From Streptomyces chartreusis NRRL 3882 (GTDB taxonomy: Bacteria; Actinomycetota; Actinomycetes; Streptomycetales; Streptomycetaceae), in the NCBI RefSeq assembly GCF_900236475.1, contig NZ_LT963352.1, forward strand, positions 3,286,001 to 3,350,000: 64,000 bases of DNA. Reading direction: 5' to 3'. The notes under the pieces were generated by a model, which saw nothing but the letters and a program-made list of their open reading frames with translations, was not told where the DNA came from and did no database searches. Shown here piece by piece: positions 1 to 8,430 of this stretch. The first letter of the stretch is position 1; every line of letters begins with the position of its first letter. Position numbers and translations under genes: made by a program.

Positions 1-918
1 GATGAGGACGAAGCCGACGGCGTAGAGGGAGAAGGCGATGATGACCGCCGCCTGGCCGAAGGGGGAGCCCGTCATGCGGTCCAGGGCGCCGTCCTTCACC
101 CCGTTCATCAGGAAGAGCGAGCCGACGCCCAGGACGGGGACCGCGTACGACGTCATGTTGACCTGGGAGAGCTGCGTGCGGACCTCACGCCTCGTCTCCT
201 TGCGTTCCTCCAGCGTCTCCGTCAGGTTGCGCAGGGCGCTGACCACCTGGCCGCCCGCCCGGTTCGACAGGACGAGCGTGGTGACCAGGACGACCAGTTC
301 GCGGGAGGGGAGACGGTCCGCCAGTTCGCTCAGGGCGTCGTCCATCGACGCGCCGACGGCCAACTGGGCGGATACCTTGCCGAGTTCCTCTCCCGCGGGG
401 GCCTCCATCTCCTCCGCGGCCATGCCGATCGCGGTGCGCAGGGCGAGGCCCGCCTGGGTCGCGTTGGCGAGGATCCGGGCCATCTCGGGGAGCTGGTTGA
501 TGAACTTCTCGATGCGTTTCTGGCGCTGCCAGTTGAGGAACTGGACCGCCACCCCGATGCCCAGCAGGCCCGCCAGCGGGCCGAAGAACGGGGCCAGTGC
601 CGCCTGGCCGATCAGCCACAGGCCGGCGACCGTGGCGAGCATGTAGACGAAGAACTCGCCCGGGGTGATGTCCAGACCGGTGGCCGCCAGGCGGAGTTCC
701 AGTTTCTTGCCGAGCTTCGTGCGCCGCAGGCGGCGGTCGATCCCCCGGAAGTTCCGGCGCCGGCCGCCGACCGGCACCTGGCCGGTGGCGGACAGGCGGT
801 CGACGAGTGCCTGCCGCTGTGCCTTGCCCGTGGCGTAGGAGTGCAGGCCGGCCACCGTGAGGACGCAGGTCAGCAGGGTGATGCCGGTGGTGAGCGTGAT
901 GAGCGTGTGCAGTTCCAT
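1..918 (-). CDS. TadB-like type II secretion F-domain membrane protein (C-terminus cut off)
   Basis: Inner-membrane platform protein of a Tad/Flp pilus machine. The frame opens with ATG at 916-918 and stays open for 306 codons to the window edge, so the C-terminus is missing. The product starts MELHTLITLTTGITLL (first membrane segment), has a basic linker, a hydrophobic pair near residues 85-125, and a cytoplasmic stretch with INQLPEMARILANATQAG and LSNRAGGQVVSALRNL, which are typical of T2SSF/TadB proteins. It lies 9 nt downstream of the CpaF-type ATPase on the same strand, the usual tad order. TadC and a Flp pilin gene would be expected beyond the left edge but cannot be seen. The family call is firm; a TadC assignment is less likely because TadB normally follows the ATPase. 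Confidence 0.88.
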   Translation of the reverse strand, partial: MELHTLITLTTGITLLTCVLTVAGLHSYATGKAQRQALVDRLSATGQVPVGGRRRNFRGIDRRLRRTKLGKKLELRLAATGLDITPGEFFVYMLATVAGLWLIGQAALAPFFGPLAGLLGIGVAVQFLNWQRQKRIEKFINQLPEMARILANATQAGLALRTAIGMAAEEMEAPAGEELGKVSAQLAVGASMDDALSELADRLPSRELVVLVTTLVLSNRAGGQVVSALRNLTETLEERKETRREVRTQLSQVNMTSYAVPVLGVGSLFLMNGVKDGALDRMTGSPFGQAAVIIAFSLYAVGFVLI

Positions 919-927
919 CGGTCGGTC

Positions 928-2265
928 CTACCTGGCTTCTCGGGTGGCTAGCTGCTCCGCGGACCGGGCGATGCCGAAGGCCTGCGGGATGGGCTGGTTC
1001 GCCATGTAGAGGCGGTCGGCGGTGCGGCGTGGGAGCGGGAAGTACTCGAAGGCGCCGTGGATACGGCCGTCGGGTGTCATCGGCTGCGCGTGGAAGCGGG
1101 CGACCGTGACCAGTCGGTACGGGTCGCTGCCGTGGCTCTCCAGCAGCGCGATCTCGGTGATGCGGCGGGCGCCGTCCGCGAACCGGGTCAGCTGCACGAT
1201 GACGTCCACCGCGCTGTTGATCTGGTCGTGCAGGGCGACAAAGGGGATCTCCACGTCCGACATGGAGGCAAGGGTCTGGAGCCGCATCAGCGCGTCCTCG
1301 GCGCTGTTGGCGTGGACGGTGGCCAGGGAGCCGTCGTGGCCCGTCGACATGGCCTGGAGCATGTCCAGCGACTCGCCGCCACGGACCTCACCGACCACGA
1401 TCCGGTCGGGGCGCATACGGAGGGAGTTGCGGACCAGGTCGCGGATGGTGACCTGACCCTTGCCCTCGACGTTCGGCGGGCGCGACTCCAGGCGGATCAC
1501 GTGGGGCTGCTGGAGCTGGAGTTCGGCGGAGTCCTCGATGGTGATGATGCGCTCGCCCTCGGGGATGAGCCCGGACAGCGCGTTCAGCAGGGTCGTCTTT
1601 CCCGTGCCCGTCGCGCCCGAGACGATGACGTTGAACTTCGCCTGCACCAGGCCCGCCAGCAGGTACAGCATGTGCTCGTCCAGCGAGCCCAGGCCGATCA
1701 GCTCCTGGAGCGTGAAGGAGCGCGGGAAGCGGCGGATCGTGAGCGTGGCGCCCGTCAGGGACAGGGGCGGGATGATGACGTTGACGCGCTCGCCGGAGGG
1801 GAGGCGGGCGTCGACCATCGGGTTGGACTCGTCGACGCGGCGGTTGACCGTGGAGACGATCCGCTCGATCGTCTGCATCAGCTGGTCGTTCGAGGCGAAC
1901 CGCAGGGGCAGTTGCTCGACCCGGCCGCCGCGCTCGACGAAGATCGCGTCCGGGCCGTTCACCATGATCTCGGTGATGGACGCGTCCTCCAGCAGCGGCT
2001 CCAGGATGCCCAGGCCGAGTGCCTCGTCGACCACCCTGCGGATCAGCTGCGAGCGCTCCACCGTCGACAGGACCGGGCCCTCGCGGCTGATGATGTGCCC
2101 GAGCACCCGCTCCAGCCGTGCCCGGCGCTCGGCGGCGGCCAGCGAACTCATCTCCGCGAGGTCGATCTCCTCCAGGAGCTTGGCCCGGTAGGAGGCGACC
2201 ATGTGGCCGTCCTCGCCCCGGTTTCCGTTCTCCTCCGGGGAGTTGATGCGTGCTCGCAGGCTCAT
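928..2265 (-). CDS. cpaF: CpaF/TadA family pilus assembly ATPase
   Basis: Hexameric secretion ATPase that powers Tad pilus assembly from the cytoplasmic face. It has 445 residues, normal for the family. The N-terminal helical domain (about 20-150) contains [22 protein letters not shown], cited here only as the conserved EIMVNGP element. Walker [10 protein letters not shown] lies near residues 216-224, followed by an Asp/Glu box ([11 protein letters not shown]) and [14 protein letters not shown], then the His-box region [13 protein letters not shown]. The ATG start at 2265 follows the pseudopilin gene by 25 nt, and the stop is 9 nt before TadB. All catalytic motifs look intact. It should form a ring with the TadB/TadC platform. 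Confidence 0.95.
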   Translation of the reverse strand: MSLRARINSPEENGNRGEDGHMVASYRAKLLEEIDLAEMSSLAAAERRARLERVLGHIISREGPVLSTVERSQLIRRVVDEALGLGILEPLLEDASITEIMVNGPDAIFVERGGRVEQLPLRFASNDQLMQTIERIVSTVNRRVDESNPMVDARLPSGERVNVIIPPLSLTGATLTIRRFPRSFTLQELIGLGSLDEHMLYLLAGLVQAKFNVIVSGATGTGKTTLLNALSGLIPEGERIITIEDSAELQLQQPHVIRLESRPPNVEGKGQVTIRDLVRNSLRMRPDRIVVGEVRGGESLDMLQAMSTGHDGSLATVHANSAEDALMRLQTLASMSDVEIPFVALHDQINSAVDVIVQLTRFADGARRITEIALLESHGSDPYRLVTVARFHAQPMTPDGRIHGAFEYFPLPRRTADRLYMANQPIPQAFGIARSAEQLATREAR

Positions 2266-2290
2266 GGGTCCGGTGCTCCTTGCTCGGTGC

Positions 2291-2641
2291 TCAGTGGTCG
2301 AGCGGCATCGTGGCGGTCTTGACGGCCGGGTCGAAGTTCCAGCCCGGCACGAGGGACGGGATCTGCACGGTGGCCGTCACCGTGACCTCGTCCCCGCCGT
2401 ACGACGCCGGGCAACTGGTCCCGTCGGCCAGCCAGTCGCTCACCGCGGCCCGGCAGTCCTGCTCGTGAGGCCCCTCCAGCGACGCGCTGCGCGCCCCCGC
2501 CCGGGCCGCCGTGCCCGCCTGCTGGGCCGTGTAGGCGATCAGGCCGAGCTGTACGGCCGCCAGGGCGACGAGCAGCAGGATCGGCAGGAAGCCGATGTAC
2601 TCGATGGCGACCTGGCCGCGGTCTCTGCGTCCGTGCGGCAT
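2291..2641 (-). CDS. TadE-like pseudopilin (downstream copy)
   Basis: Small membrane-anchored pseudopilin of the Tad system, 116 residues from ATG 2641. The frame extends upstream to 2677, but that extension overlaps the preceding gene and is unlikely to be used. The N-terminus MPHGRRDRGQVAIEYIGF has the class III prepilin pattern: Gly, four residues, then Glu-Tyr, followed by a hydrophobic stretch (about residues 13-35). A TadV/CpaA-type prepilin peptidase would be expected to cut after Gly9. The remainder is a small extracytoplasmic domain with two Cys residues that could pair. It begins 1 nt after the stop of the similar gene at 2643-3041, implying translational coupling. Confidence 0.85.
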   Translation of the reverse strand: MPHGRRDRGQVAIEYIGFLPILLLVALAAVQLGLIAYTAQQAGTAARAGARSASLEGPHEQDCRAAVSDWLADGTSCPASYGGDEVTVTATVQIPSLVPGWNFDPAVKTATMPLDH

Positions 2642-2642
2642 C

Positions 2643-3041
2643 TCAGTCCGCCTCCTCGACCGCGCCGGCGTGGCCACTCACCGGGATCGGGACGGAGAGC
2701 GTGCCCGGGAAGAGGATCGGGACCTCCAGGCGCACGTCCGCCGTGACGTAGCCGGAGCCGCCGCAGGTCACCTCGGCACTCCCCCGCCACGCCTCCGACA
2801 GATGCTTCAGCCCCGCCGCCTCGCACGCGGCCTGCCGCGCGCCCGGTTCCGTCGCCGTCGCCTTCCGTACCGCCTCGTCCGCGGCGTTCCCCGCGAGGAT
2901 GAAGGTGTAGCCGACGAGGACGACCTGCCACAGCGCGATCAGCGTCACGATGATCGTCGGGGTCATGCCGAGAAACTCGATGGTGACCTGGCCCCGGTCC
3001 CGTAAGGGCGGGGCCGCGAAGGCCGGACGCCGCACGCTCAT
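2643..3041 (-). CDS. TadE-like pseudopilin with an early TTA codon
   Basis: Pseudopilin of 132 residues in the tad operon. The leader MSVRRPAFAAPPLRDRG is followed by QVTIEF, the class III prepilin pattern (Gly, four residues, Glu-Phe), and a hydrophobic segment of about 20 residues. The mature part has Cys residues in ARQAACEAAG and EVTCGGSGY. Codon 13 (positions 3003-3005) is TTA, the rare leucine codon read by the bldA tRNA in Streptomyces. Translation of this early gene, and of coupled downstream genes, may therefore depend on bldA. The start overlaps the CpaE stop by 4 nt (ATGA). The family assignment is firm; bldA control is inference. Confidence 0.86.
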   Translation of the reverse strand: MSVRRPAFAAPPLRDRGQVTIEFLGMTPTIIVTLIALWQVVLVGYTFILAGNAADEAVRKATATEPGARQAACEAAGLKHLSEAWRGSAEVTCGGSGYVTADVRLEVPILFPGTLSVPIPVSGHAGAVEEAD

Positions 3042-4288
3042 CCCTCCTTCCTCCGCCGAAAGCTCACCGCTCCCCGGTCGACGCCCCGCAACCGCCCCGC
3101 CTTCTGCGCGCCCTCGGGGACCTTGACCAGCCCCAGTTCACCGGCCAGGCCCCACAGGGCCTGCTTCACCGAGCTCTTGTTCTCCAGTTCGTGGATGCGG
3201 CCCGCGTCCACGACGCTCTGGAGTTCCTTGAAGTTGGCGGGGATCGCGGTGGCCGCGACCGCCGTGCCGGTGATCCGCTGGATCAGGGGCGGCTGGATCT
3301 CCGTGGCGCGGGAGTGCCGGTTGACGACGACGGTGGTCTCCTCGGCCTTTCGGATCTGCAGCCGGTCCCACATCCGTACCGCCCGCTTGGCACCCCGTAC
3401 GGCGACCACGTCCGGCGTGGTGACGAGCAGGGCCCGGTCCGCCATCTCCACGGCCGCCGCTCCGGCGCCGCCGAGCTGGGCGCCGCAGTCGATGACGACG
3501 ACCTCGTAGCGGGAGCGCAGGGCGCTGACGATCTGGCGGGCGGCGCGGTCGGTGACGTCCTCGCCGCGTTCCCCCTCGGCCGGGGCGAGGAGCAGGGCGA
3601 GTCCGGTGTCGTGGCGGAAGACGGCGTCGGCCAGGACGCGCGGGGAGATGTCCGTGATGGCGGCCAGGTCGACGACGGAGCGGCGGAACTGGACGTCCAG
3701 GTAGGAGGCGATGTCGCCGGTCTGGAGGTCCATGTCGACCAGGGCCGTGCTGCGGCCGGAGGCCTGGGCGGCCAGGGCCAGCTGGATCGCGGTCAGGGTG
3801 GCTCCGGTGCCGCCCTTCGCGCCGCTGACGGTGACGACGGTGCCGCCGACGCCGGTGAAGACGTCGCCGCCGGCGCCCAGGTGCCGTCGTACGCCGACGG
3901 ACCACTGGGCGACCGCCTGGACGCGGCTGGCGAGTTCCTCGTAGCTGAGCGGCAGGGCGACCAGGCCGCGGGCGCCGTAGTCCATGGCGGCCTGGAAGAG
4001 GCCGGGGCTCGCGTCGGAGGTGACGAGGATGACGCCGACGGCCGGGAAGCGCAGGGCGACTTCGCGGATCAGTTCCAGCGCGGGGACCGGGCCGATCCGC
4101 TCGTGCACCACCACGACCTCGGGCAGCTCGTCGACGGACTCGGCGGCCAGCCGTGCGAGGGTGTCGATGAGCTGGGTGGAGTCGACCACCGGGGCCACCG
4201 GCTCGGCGTCCGGGAGCTGGCTGAGCAGCGTCGTGATCGACCGGACCGCGTCCGCGTCACCGACTGCCGGGAGGATCCTCGTGGGCAT
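3038..4288 (-). CDS. CpaE/TadZ-like ParA-superfamily ATPase
   Basis: Tad pilus localisation ATPase of 416 residues. The first ~130 residues look like a receiver-type domain (PAVGVILVTSDASPG, YGARGLVALPLSYEE). The rest is a MinD/ParA-like domain with deviant Walker A VSGAKGGTGATLT. The signature Lys is kept, while the second P-loop Lys is Ala, as I recall is common in CpaE/TadZ. It is followed by TALVDMDLQTGD and YEVVVIDCGAQLG (Walker B region). The C-terminus is basic (VSFRRRKEG). It starts 9 nt downstream of the CpaB-like gene and overlaps the next pseudopilin by 4 nt. It probably positions the pilus machine at a cell pole or hyphal site. Confidence 0.9.
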   Translation of the reverse strand: MPTRILPAVGDADAVRSITTLLSQLPDAEPVAPVVDSTQLIDTLARLAAESVDELPEVVVVHERIGPVPALELIREVALRFPAVGVILVTSDASPGLFQAAMDYGARGLVALPLSYEELASRVQAVAQWSVGVRRHLGAGGDVFTGVGGTVVTVSGAKGGTGATLTAIQLALAAQASGRSTALVDMDLQTGDIASYLDVQFRRSVVDLAAITDISPRVLADAVFRHDTGLALLLAPAEGERGEDVTDRAARQIVSALRSRYEVVVIDCGAQLGGAGAAAVEMADRALLVTTPDVVAVRGAKRAVRMWDRLQIRKAEETTVVVNRHSRATEIQPPLIQRITGTAVAATAIPANFKELQSVVDAGRIHELENKSSVKQALWGLAGELGLVKVPEGAQKAGRLRGVDRGAVSFRRRKEG

Positions 4289-4297
4289 GCGAGCCTC

Positions 4298-5005
4298 TCA
4301 CTTGTCCTTCGCGAGTTCGTACGTCCGGTCCTGCTCCGGGACGGTGGTGTCGCTGCCGGGCGCGACCAGGGCGAGCCGGACCCGCTGGGCGAACGACTCG
4401 GCGTAGGTGATGCGCTGGGCGTCCAGGGCGGACAGCGCGAAGGTGATGGGGACGGCGTCGGTGGCCTGCTGGGTGCGGTTGTTCTCGTCCGGTTTCAGCG
4501 CGGTGAGTTCGCCGACGTCGATGACCTTGGCGTTGGTCACGATGATCTTCGACTGGTCGGGGTCGCCCTCGCGCTTGCCCTCGAAGGTGGCGTAGACGTT
4601 GACGGAGGAGCCGGGCGTGATCTTGCCGGCCACGCCGGTCGCCGCGTCGATCATGATGGCGACCTCCTGCTGGCCGGGCTGGAGGGCCGGCTGGCGGACG
4701 ATCATGTCGGACTGGAGCAGGGAGCCGGCGCGCAGCGTGGTCACGGCGATCTTGCCCTGGATCTCGCGCAGGTCGGTGACCGCGTTGTCCGACAGCCACC
4801 GTTCGGGCATCTTGATCTTCTCGAACTGGCCCGTGCTGAGGGTGGTGTAGGGCGGGACGTCGGACTTGAGCCGGTAGGCGGTGACCTCGGGGCCGACCTT
4901 GGACTTCACGTCACTGATGACGGACAGCACGCCGGCGAAGGCGCCGAGGGCGCAGACGACCGACAGTAGCAGGAGAATCACGCCGCGGCGCTGACGGGAA
5001 TTCAT
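4298..5005 (-). CDS. cpaB: CpaB/RcpC-like SAF-domain pilus protein
   Basis: 235-residue membrane protein. It has an N-terminal membrane anchor (RRGVILLLLSVVCALGAFAG) and a SAF domain from about residue 45 (VPPYTTLSTGQFEKIKMPERW, LREIQGKIAVTTLRAGSLL). A C-terminal half, PGQQEVAIMIDAATGVAG to SSVNVYATFEG, is typical of RcpC/CpaB proteins that line or stabilise the Tad secretion channel. It is the first clear structural gene of the minus-strand tad run, 70 nt from the zinc-ribbon gene stop. ATG at 5003-5005 is the only good start. There is no outer membrane in this type of organism, so the role is presumably cell-wall passage. Confidence 0.88.
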   Translation of the reverse strand: MNSRQRRGVILLLLSVVCALGAFAGVLSVISDVKSKVGPEVTAYRLKSDVPPYTTLSTGQFEKIKMPERWLSDNAVTDLREIQGKIAVTTLRAGSLLQSDMIVRQPALQPGQQEVAIMIDAATGVAGKITPGSSVNVYATFEGKREGDPDQSKIIVTNAKVIDVGELTALKPDENNRTQQATDAVPITFALSALDAQRITYAESFAQRVRLALVAPGSDTTVPEQDRTYELAKDK

Positions 5006-5075
5006 GAACCGTACAACCTCGTTGGGGATATCGGTCGAGCGGGATCGGAGCAGTGCTGACGAGCGGTGTCAGGGC

Positions 5076-5942
5076 TCACCCGACGGCCGTTCGGTTCTCG
5101 AGCTGGTTGAGGGGTGGGCCGTCGTGGACGGGGGGCGTGGCCGAGCAGAAGACGCAGCGGTCGCCGATGACGTCGATGCCGCACCAGTGGCAGCGGGTCC
5201 TCCGTACGGAGGTGACCAGTTGGTAGAGGACCGACAGGTCGGGCAGGTAGCTGCAGAACTCGATCAGCTTGCCGGTGCCCCACCAGCCCGGTGATTCGGC
5301 CGGGAGCGGGGTCTCGCGCAGGCCCTGCACCTTCCAGGAGGGGGCGAGGGTGCCGGTGACCCAGTCGGACTGGAGCTGCCCCTTGGCGACCAGCATCCAG
5401 GTGCCGAACTCGGGACCGGGCAGCTCGGCTTCGGGAGTGATCCGCACCAGCTGCGGCTCGGGGTGGGCGAGGACGCCGAACTGGCTGCCGGGCACCCAGG
5501 ACTTGGCGTGCGACTTCAGGCCGACGGGGACCCGGTCGAGCCGGGCGACGGAGTTGAGCAGCGCCCCGGCGTGGATGTAGTGGACGAGCAGCCGCCCGGC
5601 CGAGGCCAGCACGCCGGGGCTGATGTCACAGGACGCGAGCTGTCTTAACTGGCGGGCCAGGACGGCGAGTCCGAGCGGGGGCAGATCGGGCTGGAAGAGG
5701 GCGATCCGGTCGGTTTCCATGAGGGAGCGCAGGGTGTACAGCCGTCGCCGCACGGCGTTTGGCGCGGCCTGTGAGCACACCACGATCACATGCCCGTGGT
5801 GTTCGACCAGGGTCTGCATGTCGGCGAGCGCCTGCTCCAGCGGGCGCCGGTCGACGTCCCGCAGCACGACGGCGGGCAGGGTGCGTTCGTCCTGTGGCGG
5901 CAGCGCCATGTCGGCACTGGTCACGGCGATGGCAGTTGGCAC
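5076..5942 (-). CDS. Conserved protein with C-terminal zinc ribbon; contains a TTA codon
   Basis: Not a family I can name. I choose GTG 5942 because GGGGAG lies about 8 nt upstream; an ATG at 6014 adds 24 residues with no visible ribosome site. The 288-residue product has an N-terminal segment rich in VVLRDVDRRPLEQALADMQ and HGHVIVVCSQAAPNAVRRRL, reminiscent of a nucleotide-binding or receiver-like fold. A middle region resembles a PAS/roadblock-sized domain, and the end carries a four-Cys knuckle (CHWCGIDVIGDRCVFC). Codon 99 (positions 5646-5648) is TTA followed by rare AGA, so translation may be bldA-dependent. It sits directly upstream of cpaB on the same strand and may be the tad operon's regulator. 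Confidence 0.72.
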   Translation of the reverse strand: MPTAIAVTSADMALPPQDERTLPAVVLRDVDRRPLEQALADMQTLVEHHGHVIVVCSQAAPNAVRRRLYTLRSLMETDRIALFQPDLPPLGLAVLARQLRQLASCDISPGVLASAGRLLVHYIHAGALLNSVARLDRVPVGLKSHAKSWVPGSQFGVLAHPEPQLVRITPEAELPGPEFGTWMLVAKGQLQSDWVTGTLAPSWKVQGLRETPLPAESPGWWGTGKLIEFCSYLPDLSVLYQLVTSVRRTRCHWCGIDVIGDRCVFCSATPPVHDGPPLNQLENRTAVG

Positions 5943-6294
5943 GCGCAGCTCCCCGTTTCCCCATGCCCCCGTCGGCGCGCCGCGTGTGGTTCCGGCACAC
6001 CGTGGTGACTTCACTGCGTGACTACCTCAGCACTGTATCCACGCCTCTGTGACCGGAGAACAGCGTTTGTGTAGCTGAGGAGCAACTGCCGTTGCACAAG
6101 ATGCGTCAAAACGGGGCAGGTTGAGCATCTTGCCGGTCGCGGGCGGGGGTTCGGGGGGTCTCAGGCGATGGTCCCGGAGGGCCCAGTGTTGACGGTGGGC
6201 CTCCGTTTGGGCCCTGGGACCCACGCCACCCGCCGGGGCGCGTACCTACTCTCGCCGTCCACAGGCACGTGGTTCGGGCAAGGAGGGGTGCCGT
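5943..6294. promoter_or_regulatory. Divergent intergenic region between the tad run and the prepilin-like gene
   Basis: 352 bp without a gene. It must hold promoters for both directions. I see two inverted repeats. GCAAC (6082-6086) pairs with GTTGC (6091-6095) across 4 nt. CAAGATGC (6097-6104) pairs with GCATCTTG (6125-6132) across 20 nt, with an AT-richer centre. They may be regulator sites. A strong ribosome site AGGAGG (6281-6286) serves the plus-strand gene. No convincing -35/-10 pair was identified. Confidence 0.45.
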
Positions 6295-7854
6295 ATGGCT
6301 CGCGGGGGTGGCATACGGACGTACGGACACAGACCGGTCTTCGACGATCGCGGCGCGACCGGCACCGAGTACCTCGGCATGGTCGTGGTCAGCGCCGCGA
6401 TCGTCCTCGCCGTCTCGGCCACGGGCGTCGGGCAGCTGATCTACGACAGGATCGCCGCGCAGGTGTGCCGGGTGGCGGGCGAGGGGAACTGCGGGGCCGG
6501 CGGGACGGGCCGGGACAGGCCGCTGACCGACGCCGACTTCGAGCCGGCGCTGTGCCAGGTCTCCTCCGTCACCGACAAGGCGGGCTCCAAGGCGAAGGTC
6601 TTCTTCTGGGAGATCGGCAAGGAGTACGGCTTCCAGGAGCAGCACATCAAGGCGAACACGGACGTCAACGGCGACGGCACGGTCGACGACAGGGACCAGC
6701 TCGTCTACCTGACCTTCACGGACGCCGCGTCCGTCGCCGCGAAGAAGGACTTCAAGCCCGGCATGAAGGTGGGCCGGTTCGGCGCCGACAAGGTGGAGCT
6801 GGGGCTCGGCATCAAGGTCACGAACGGCGACACCTGGGTCTTCGAGAGCCCCGAGGAGGCCCAGCGGTTCCGGGACGACGTGGAGAAGCTGCAGATGTAC
6901 GAGATGCGGCGGACCATGCCGGGCGGCGCGGAGGCGAGCCTCGGCGACAGCATCGCCTATCTCTTCGGGACGGGCCCGCTCAAGGACGAGGAGGACACCC
7001 GGAACCGGATCGAGGAGCACCTCGGCGACAACCGGAAGATCACCTACGGCAAGGTGGGCCTGGAGGCCTCGGCATCGGCGGGCCTGAAGGTCTCGGCGGG
7101 CGACGAGCAGAAGCTGAGCGCCGCGCTCGGCGGCACGTTCAAGTACTCCCCCGACGTCACCTGGACGGACAACTCCTACAAGAACACCAAGTCGTACACG
7201 TACTCCTCGTCCATCGAGTACGGCTCCAAGGTGGGCTACGAGGCGGGCCCGCTCAGCGGCGAGTACACGGCGAACACGACGCAGACCGGCACCATCACCG
7301 TCACCTACGACAAGAAGACCGGCAAGCTGGTCCGCGTCGACATGACCCGGACCGTCGAGCAGGGCGGCCAGAAGGACGGCGCCAAAGCGGGCGGTGACAA
7401 CGGCGAGAAGGACGGTGACAAGCGGGGCGGGAACGCCGGCGTCAAGGGCACGGACTCGCAGACCGGCATCGAGATCGTCACCAACACCCTCACCTTCGAC
7501 CCCGGCCCGGCCGGGGACCGGGACCGGGCCGTCGCCGAGCGCTGGCTGGACAGCGGCAACGAGCAGATCGCCACGCCCTTCCAGTACATGTTCGACGACC
7601 ACGCCCCGACGTCCCGCCCGGGCGCCGACGACCCCTTCGGGCAGCTGATGTTCGACAAGGGCAGGTCGAGCCGGATGACGTACACGGGCGAGGTCAACGC
7701 GGCCGAGTACGGCTTCGAGTTGAATCTCGGGCTCAGTCTGGGCATGACGATCAGCACGGAGAAGAAGTCGGAGACGCTGACCGACGCCCGGTTCCTGGGT
7801 GCGCCCCGCGGGAACGGTCGCTCCTATCTTCCCTACAGCTACTGTGCGAACTGA
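6295..7854 (+). CDS. Large protein with class III (Flp-type) prepilin-like N-terminus
   Basis: 519 residues, ATG 6295 with AGGAGG 8 nt upstream. The N-terminus reads RPVFDDRG then ATGTEYLGMVVVSAAIVL. Gly20 is followed by four residues and Glu25-Tyr26, the same pattern as the TadE-like proteins on the other strand, and then a single hydrophobic helix (27-45). The remaining ~470 residues are hydrophilic. They are split by a low-complexity Gly/Lys/Asp linker (about 360-385: KAGGDNGEKDGDKRGG) into a longer region with DVNGDGTVDDRDQ, which resembles a Ca-binding dockerin-like loop, and a C-terminal region with paired aromatic beta-like segments. No enzyme family is recognised. Divergent orientation from the tad genes suggests a substrate, minor pilin or adhesin of that machine. 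Confidence 0.78.
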   Translation: MARGGGIRTYGHRPVFDDRGATGTEYLGMVVVSAAIVLAVSATGVGQLIYDRIAAQVCRVAGEGNCGAGGTGRDRPLTDADFEPALCQVSSVTDKAGSKAKVFFWEIGKEYGFQEQHIKANTDVNGDGTVDDRDQLVYLTFTDAASVAAKKDFKPGMKVGRFGADKVELGLGIKVTNGDTWVFESPEEAQRFRDDVEKLQMYEMRRTMPGGAEASLGDSIAYLFGTGPLKDEEDTRNRIEEHLGDNRKITYGKVGLEASASAGLKVSAGDEQKLSAALGGTFKYSPDVTWTDNSYKNTKSYTYSSSIEYGSKVGYEAGPLSGEYTANTTQTGTITVTYDKKTGKLVRVDMTRTVEQGGQKDGAKAGGDNGEKDGDKRGGNAGVKGTDSQTGIEIVTNTLTFDPGPAGDRDRAVAERWLDSGNEQIATPFQYMFDDHAPTSRPGADDPFGQLMFDKGRSSRMTYTGEVNAAEYGFELNLGLSLGMTISTEKKSETLTDARFLGAPRGNGRSYLPYSYCAN

Positions 7855-7873
7855 CGAGACGGAGTCCAAGCCG

Positions 7874-8428
7874 ATGAAGACCCGCCGTGCCTCCCTGGCC
7901 GCCGCCCTGCTGACGGCCTCCCTGGCCCTGACCGGCTGCGGGAGCTCCGACGCGGGCTCGGTGCCCGACGGTTGGGGCACCCTGAAGACCAAGGGAGTCG
8001 ACGTCTCGTACCCGAAGGGGTACGAGGAGCAGAGCGCGAGCGAACGCGGCGAGCACAACGCGGCAGCGGCGGTGCGCACGGAGGACGGCAGAAGGGTCTC
8101 GGTCATCACCGTGCAGCTCGGCTTCACCGAGGCGAACTCCGCCGAACAGGCCGCGATCGCCGCCGAGGCGGGCATCCAGATGGGCGCGGCCGTCAAGGGC
8201 CAGAAGGATGTGGAGCTGGCCGGCGCGGACGGGGCGAAGCGGATCGACTTCACCTTCAAGGCGACCGGCGAGGACGGCGGCCCGCCCAAGGGCACCCCGG
8301 TCGAGGGCGTGATCCTGGCCGGTCTCGACTCGACCGACTCGGCCTTCGCCGTCCGGGTCGACGCGCAGCAGGGGTCCCTGTCCGACGGTGACCTGGACCG
8401 GATCATCGACTCCGTGGAGGTGCACTAG
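7874..8428 (+). CDS. Secreted lipoprotein, function unknown
   Basis: 184 residues from ATG 7874, preceded by GGAG at 7861. The N-terminus is a classical lipoprotein signal: MKTRR, a hydrophobic stretch, then the lipobox LTGC with Cys about 24. The mature protein contains WGTLKTKGVDVSYPKGYEE, VRTEDGRRVSVITVQLG and a repeated Ala-rich helix. It resembles the LpqN/lipoprotein-type beta sheet fold of actinobacterial surface lipoproteins, though I cannot name a family. It starts 19 nt after the prepilin-like gene and ends 2 nt before the next gene, so it is probably co-transcribed. Confidence 0.8.
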   Translation: MKTRRASLAAALLTASLALTGCGSSDAGSVPDGWGTLKTKGVDVSYPKGYEEQSASERGEHNAAAAVRTEDGRRVSVITVQLGFTEANSAEQAAIAAEAGIQMGAAVKGQKDVELAGADGAKRIDFTFKATGEDGGPPKGTPVEGVILAGLDSTDSAFAVRVDAQQGSLSDGDLDRIIDSVEVH

Positions 8429-8430
8429 CC

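Noticed and set aside
1057..2322. Long plus-strand open frame of 421 codons opposite the CpaF gene
   Set aside because: It is antisense to a gene with all ATPase motifs; high GC keeps opposite frames open, and its composition (Gly/Asp/Arg-rich) is that of a shadow frame.
3191..4969. 592-codon plus-strand frame across cpaE and cpaB
   Set aside because: Antisense to two well-supported tad genes, with no recognisable domain.
6106..8406. 766-codon minus-strand frame opposite the prepilin-like and lipoprotein genes
   Set aside because: Spans several real genes on the other strand and their intergenic spacers; Val/Gly/Arg repeats without motifs.
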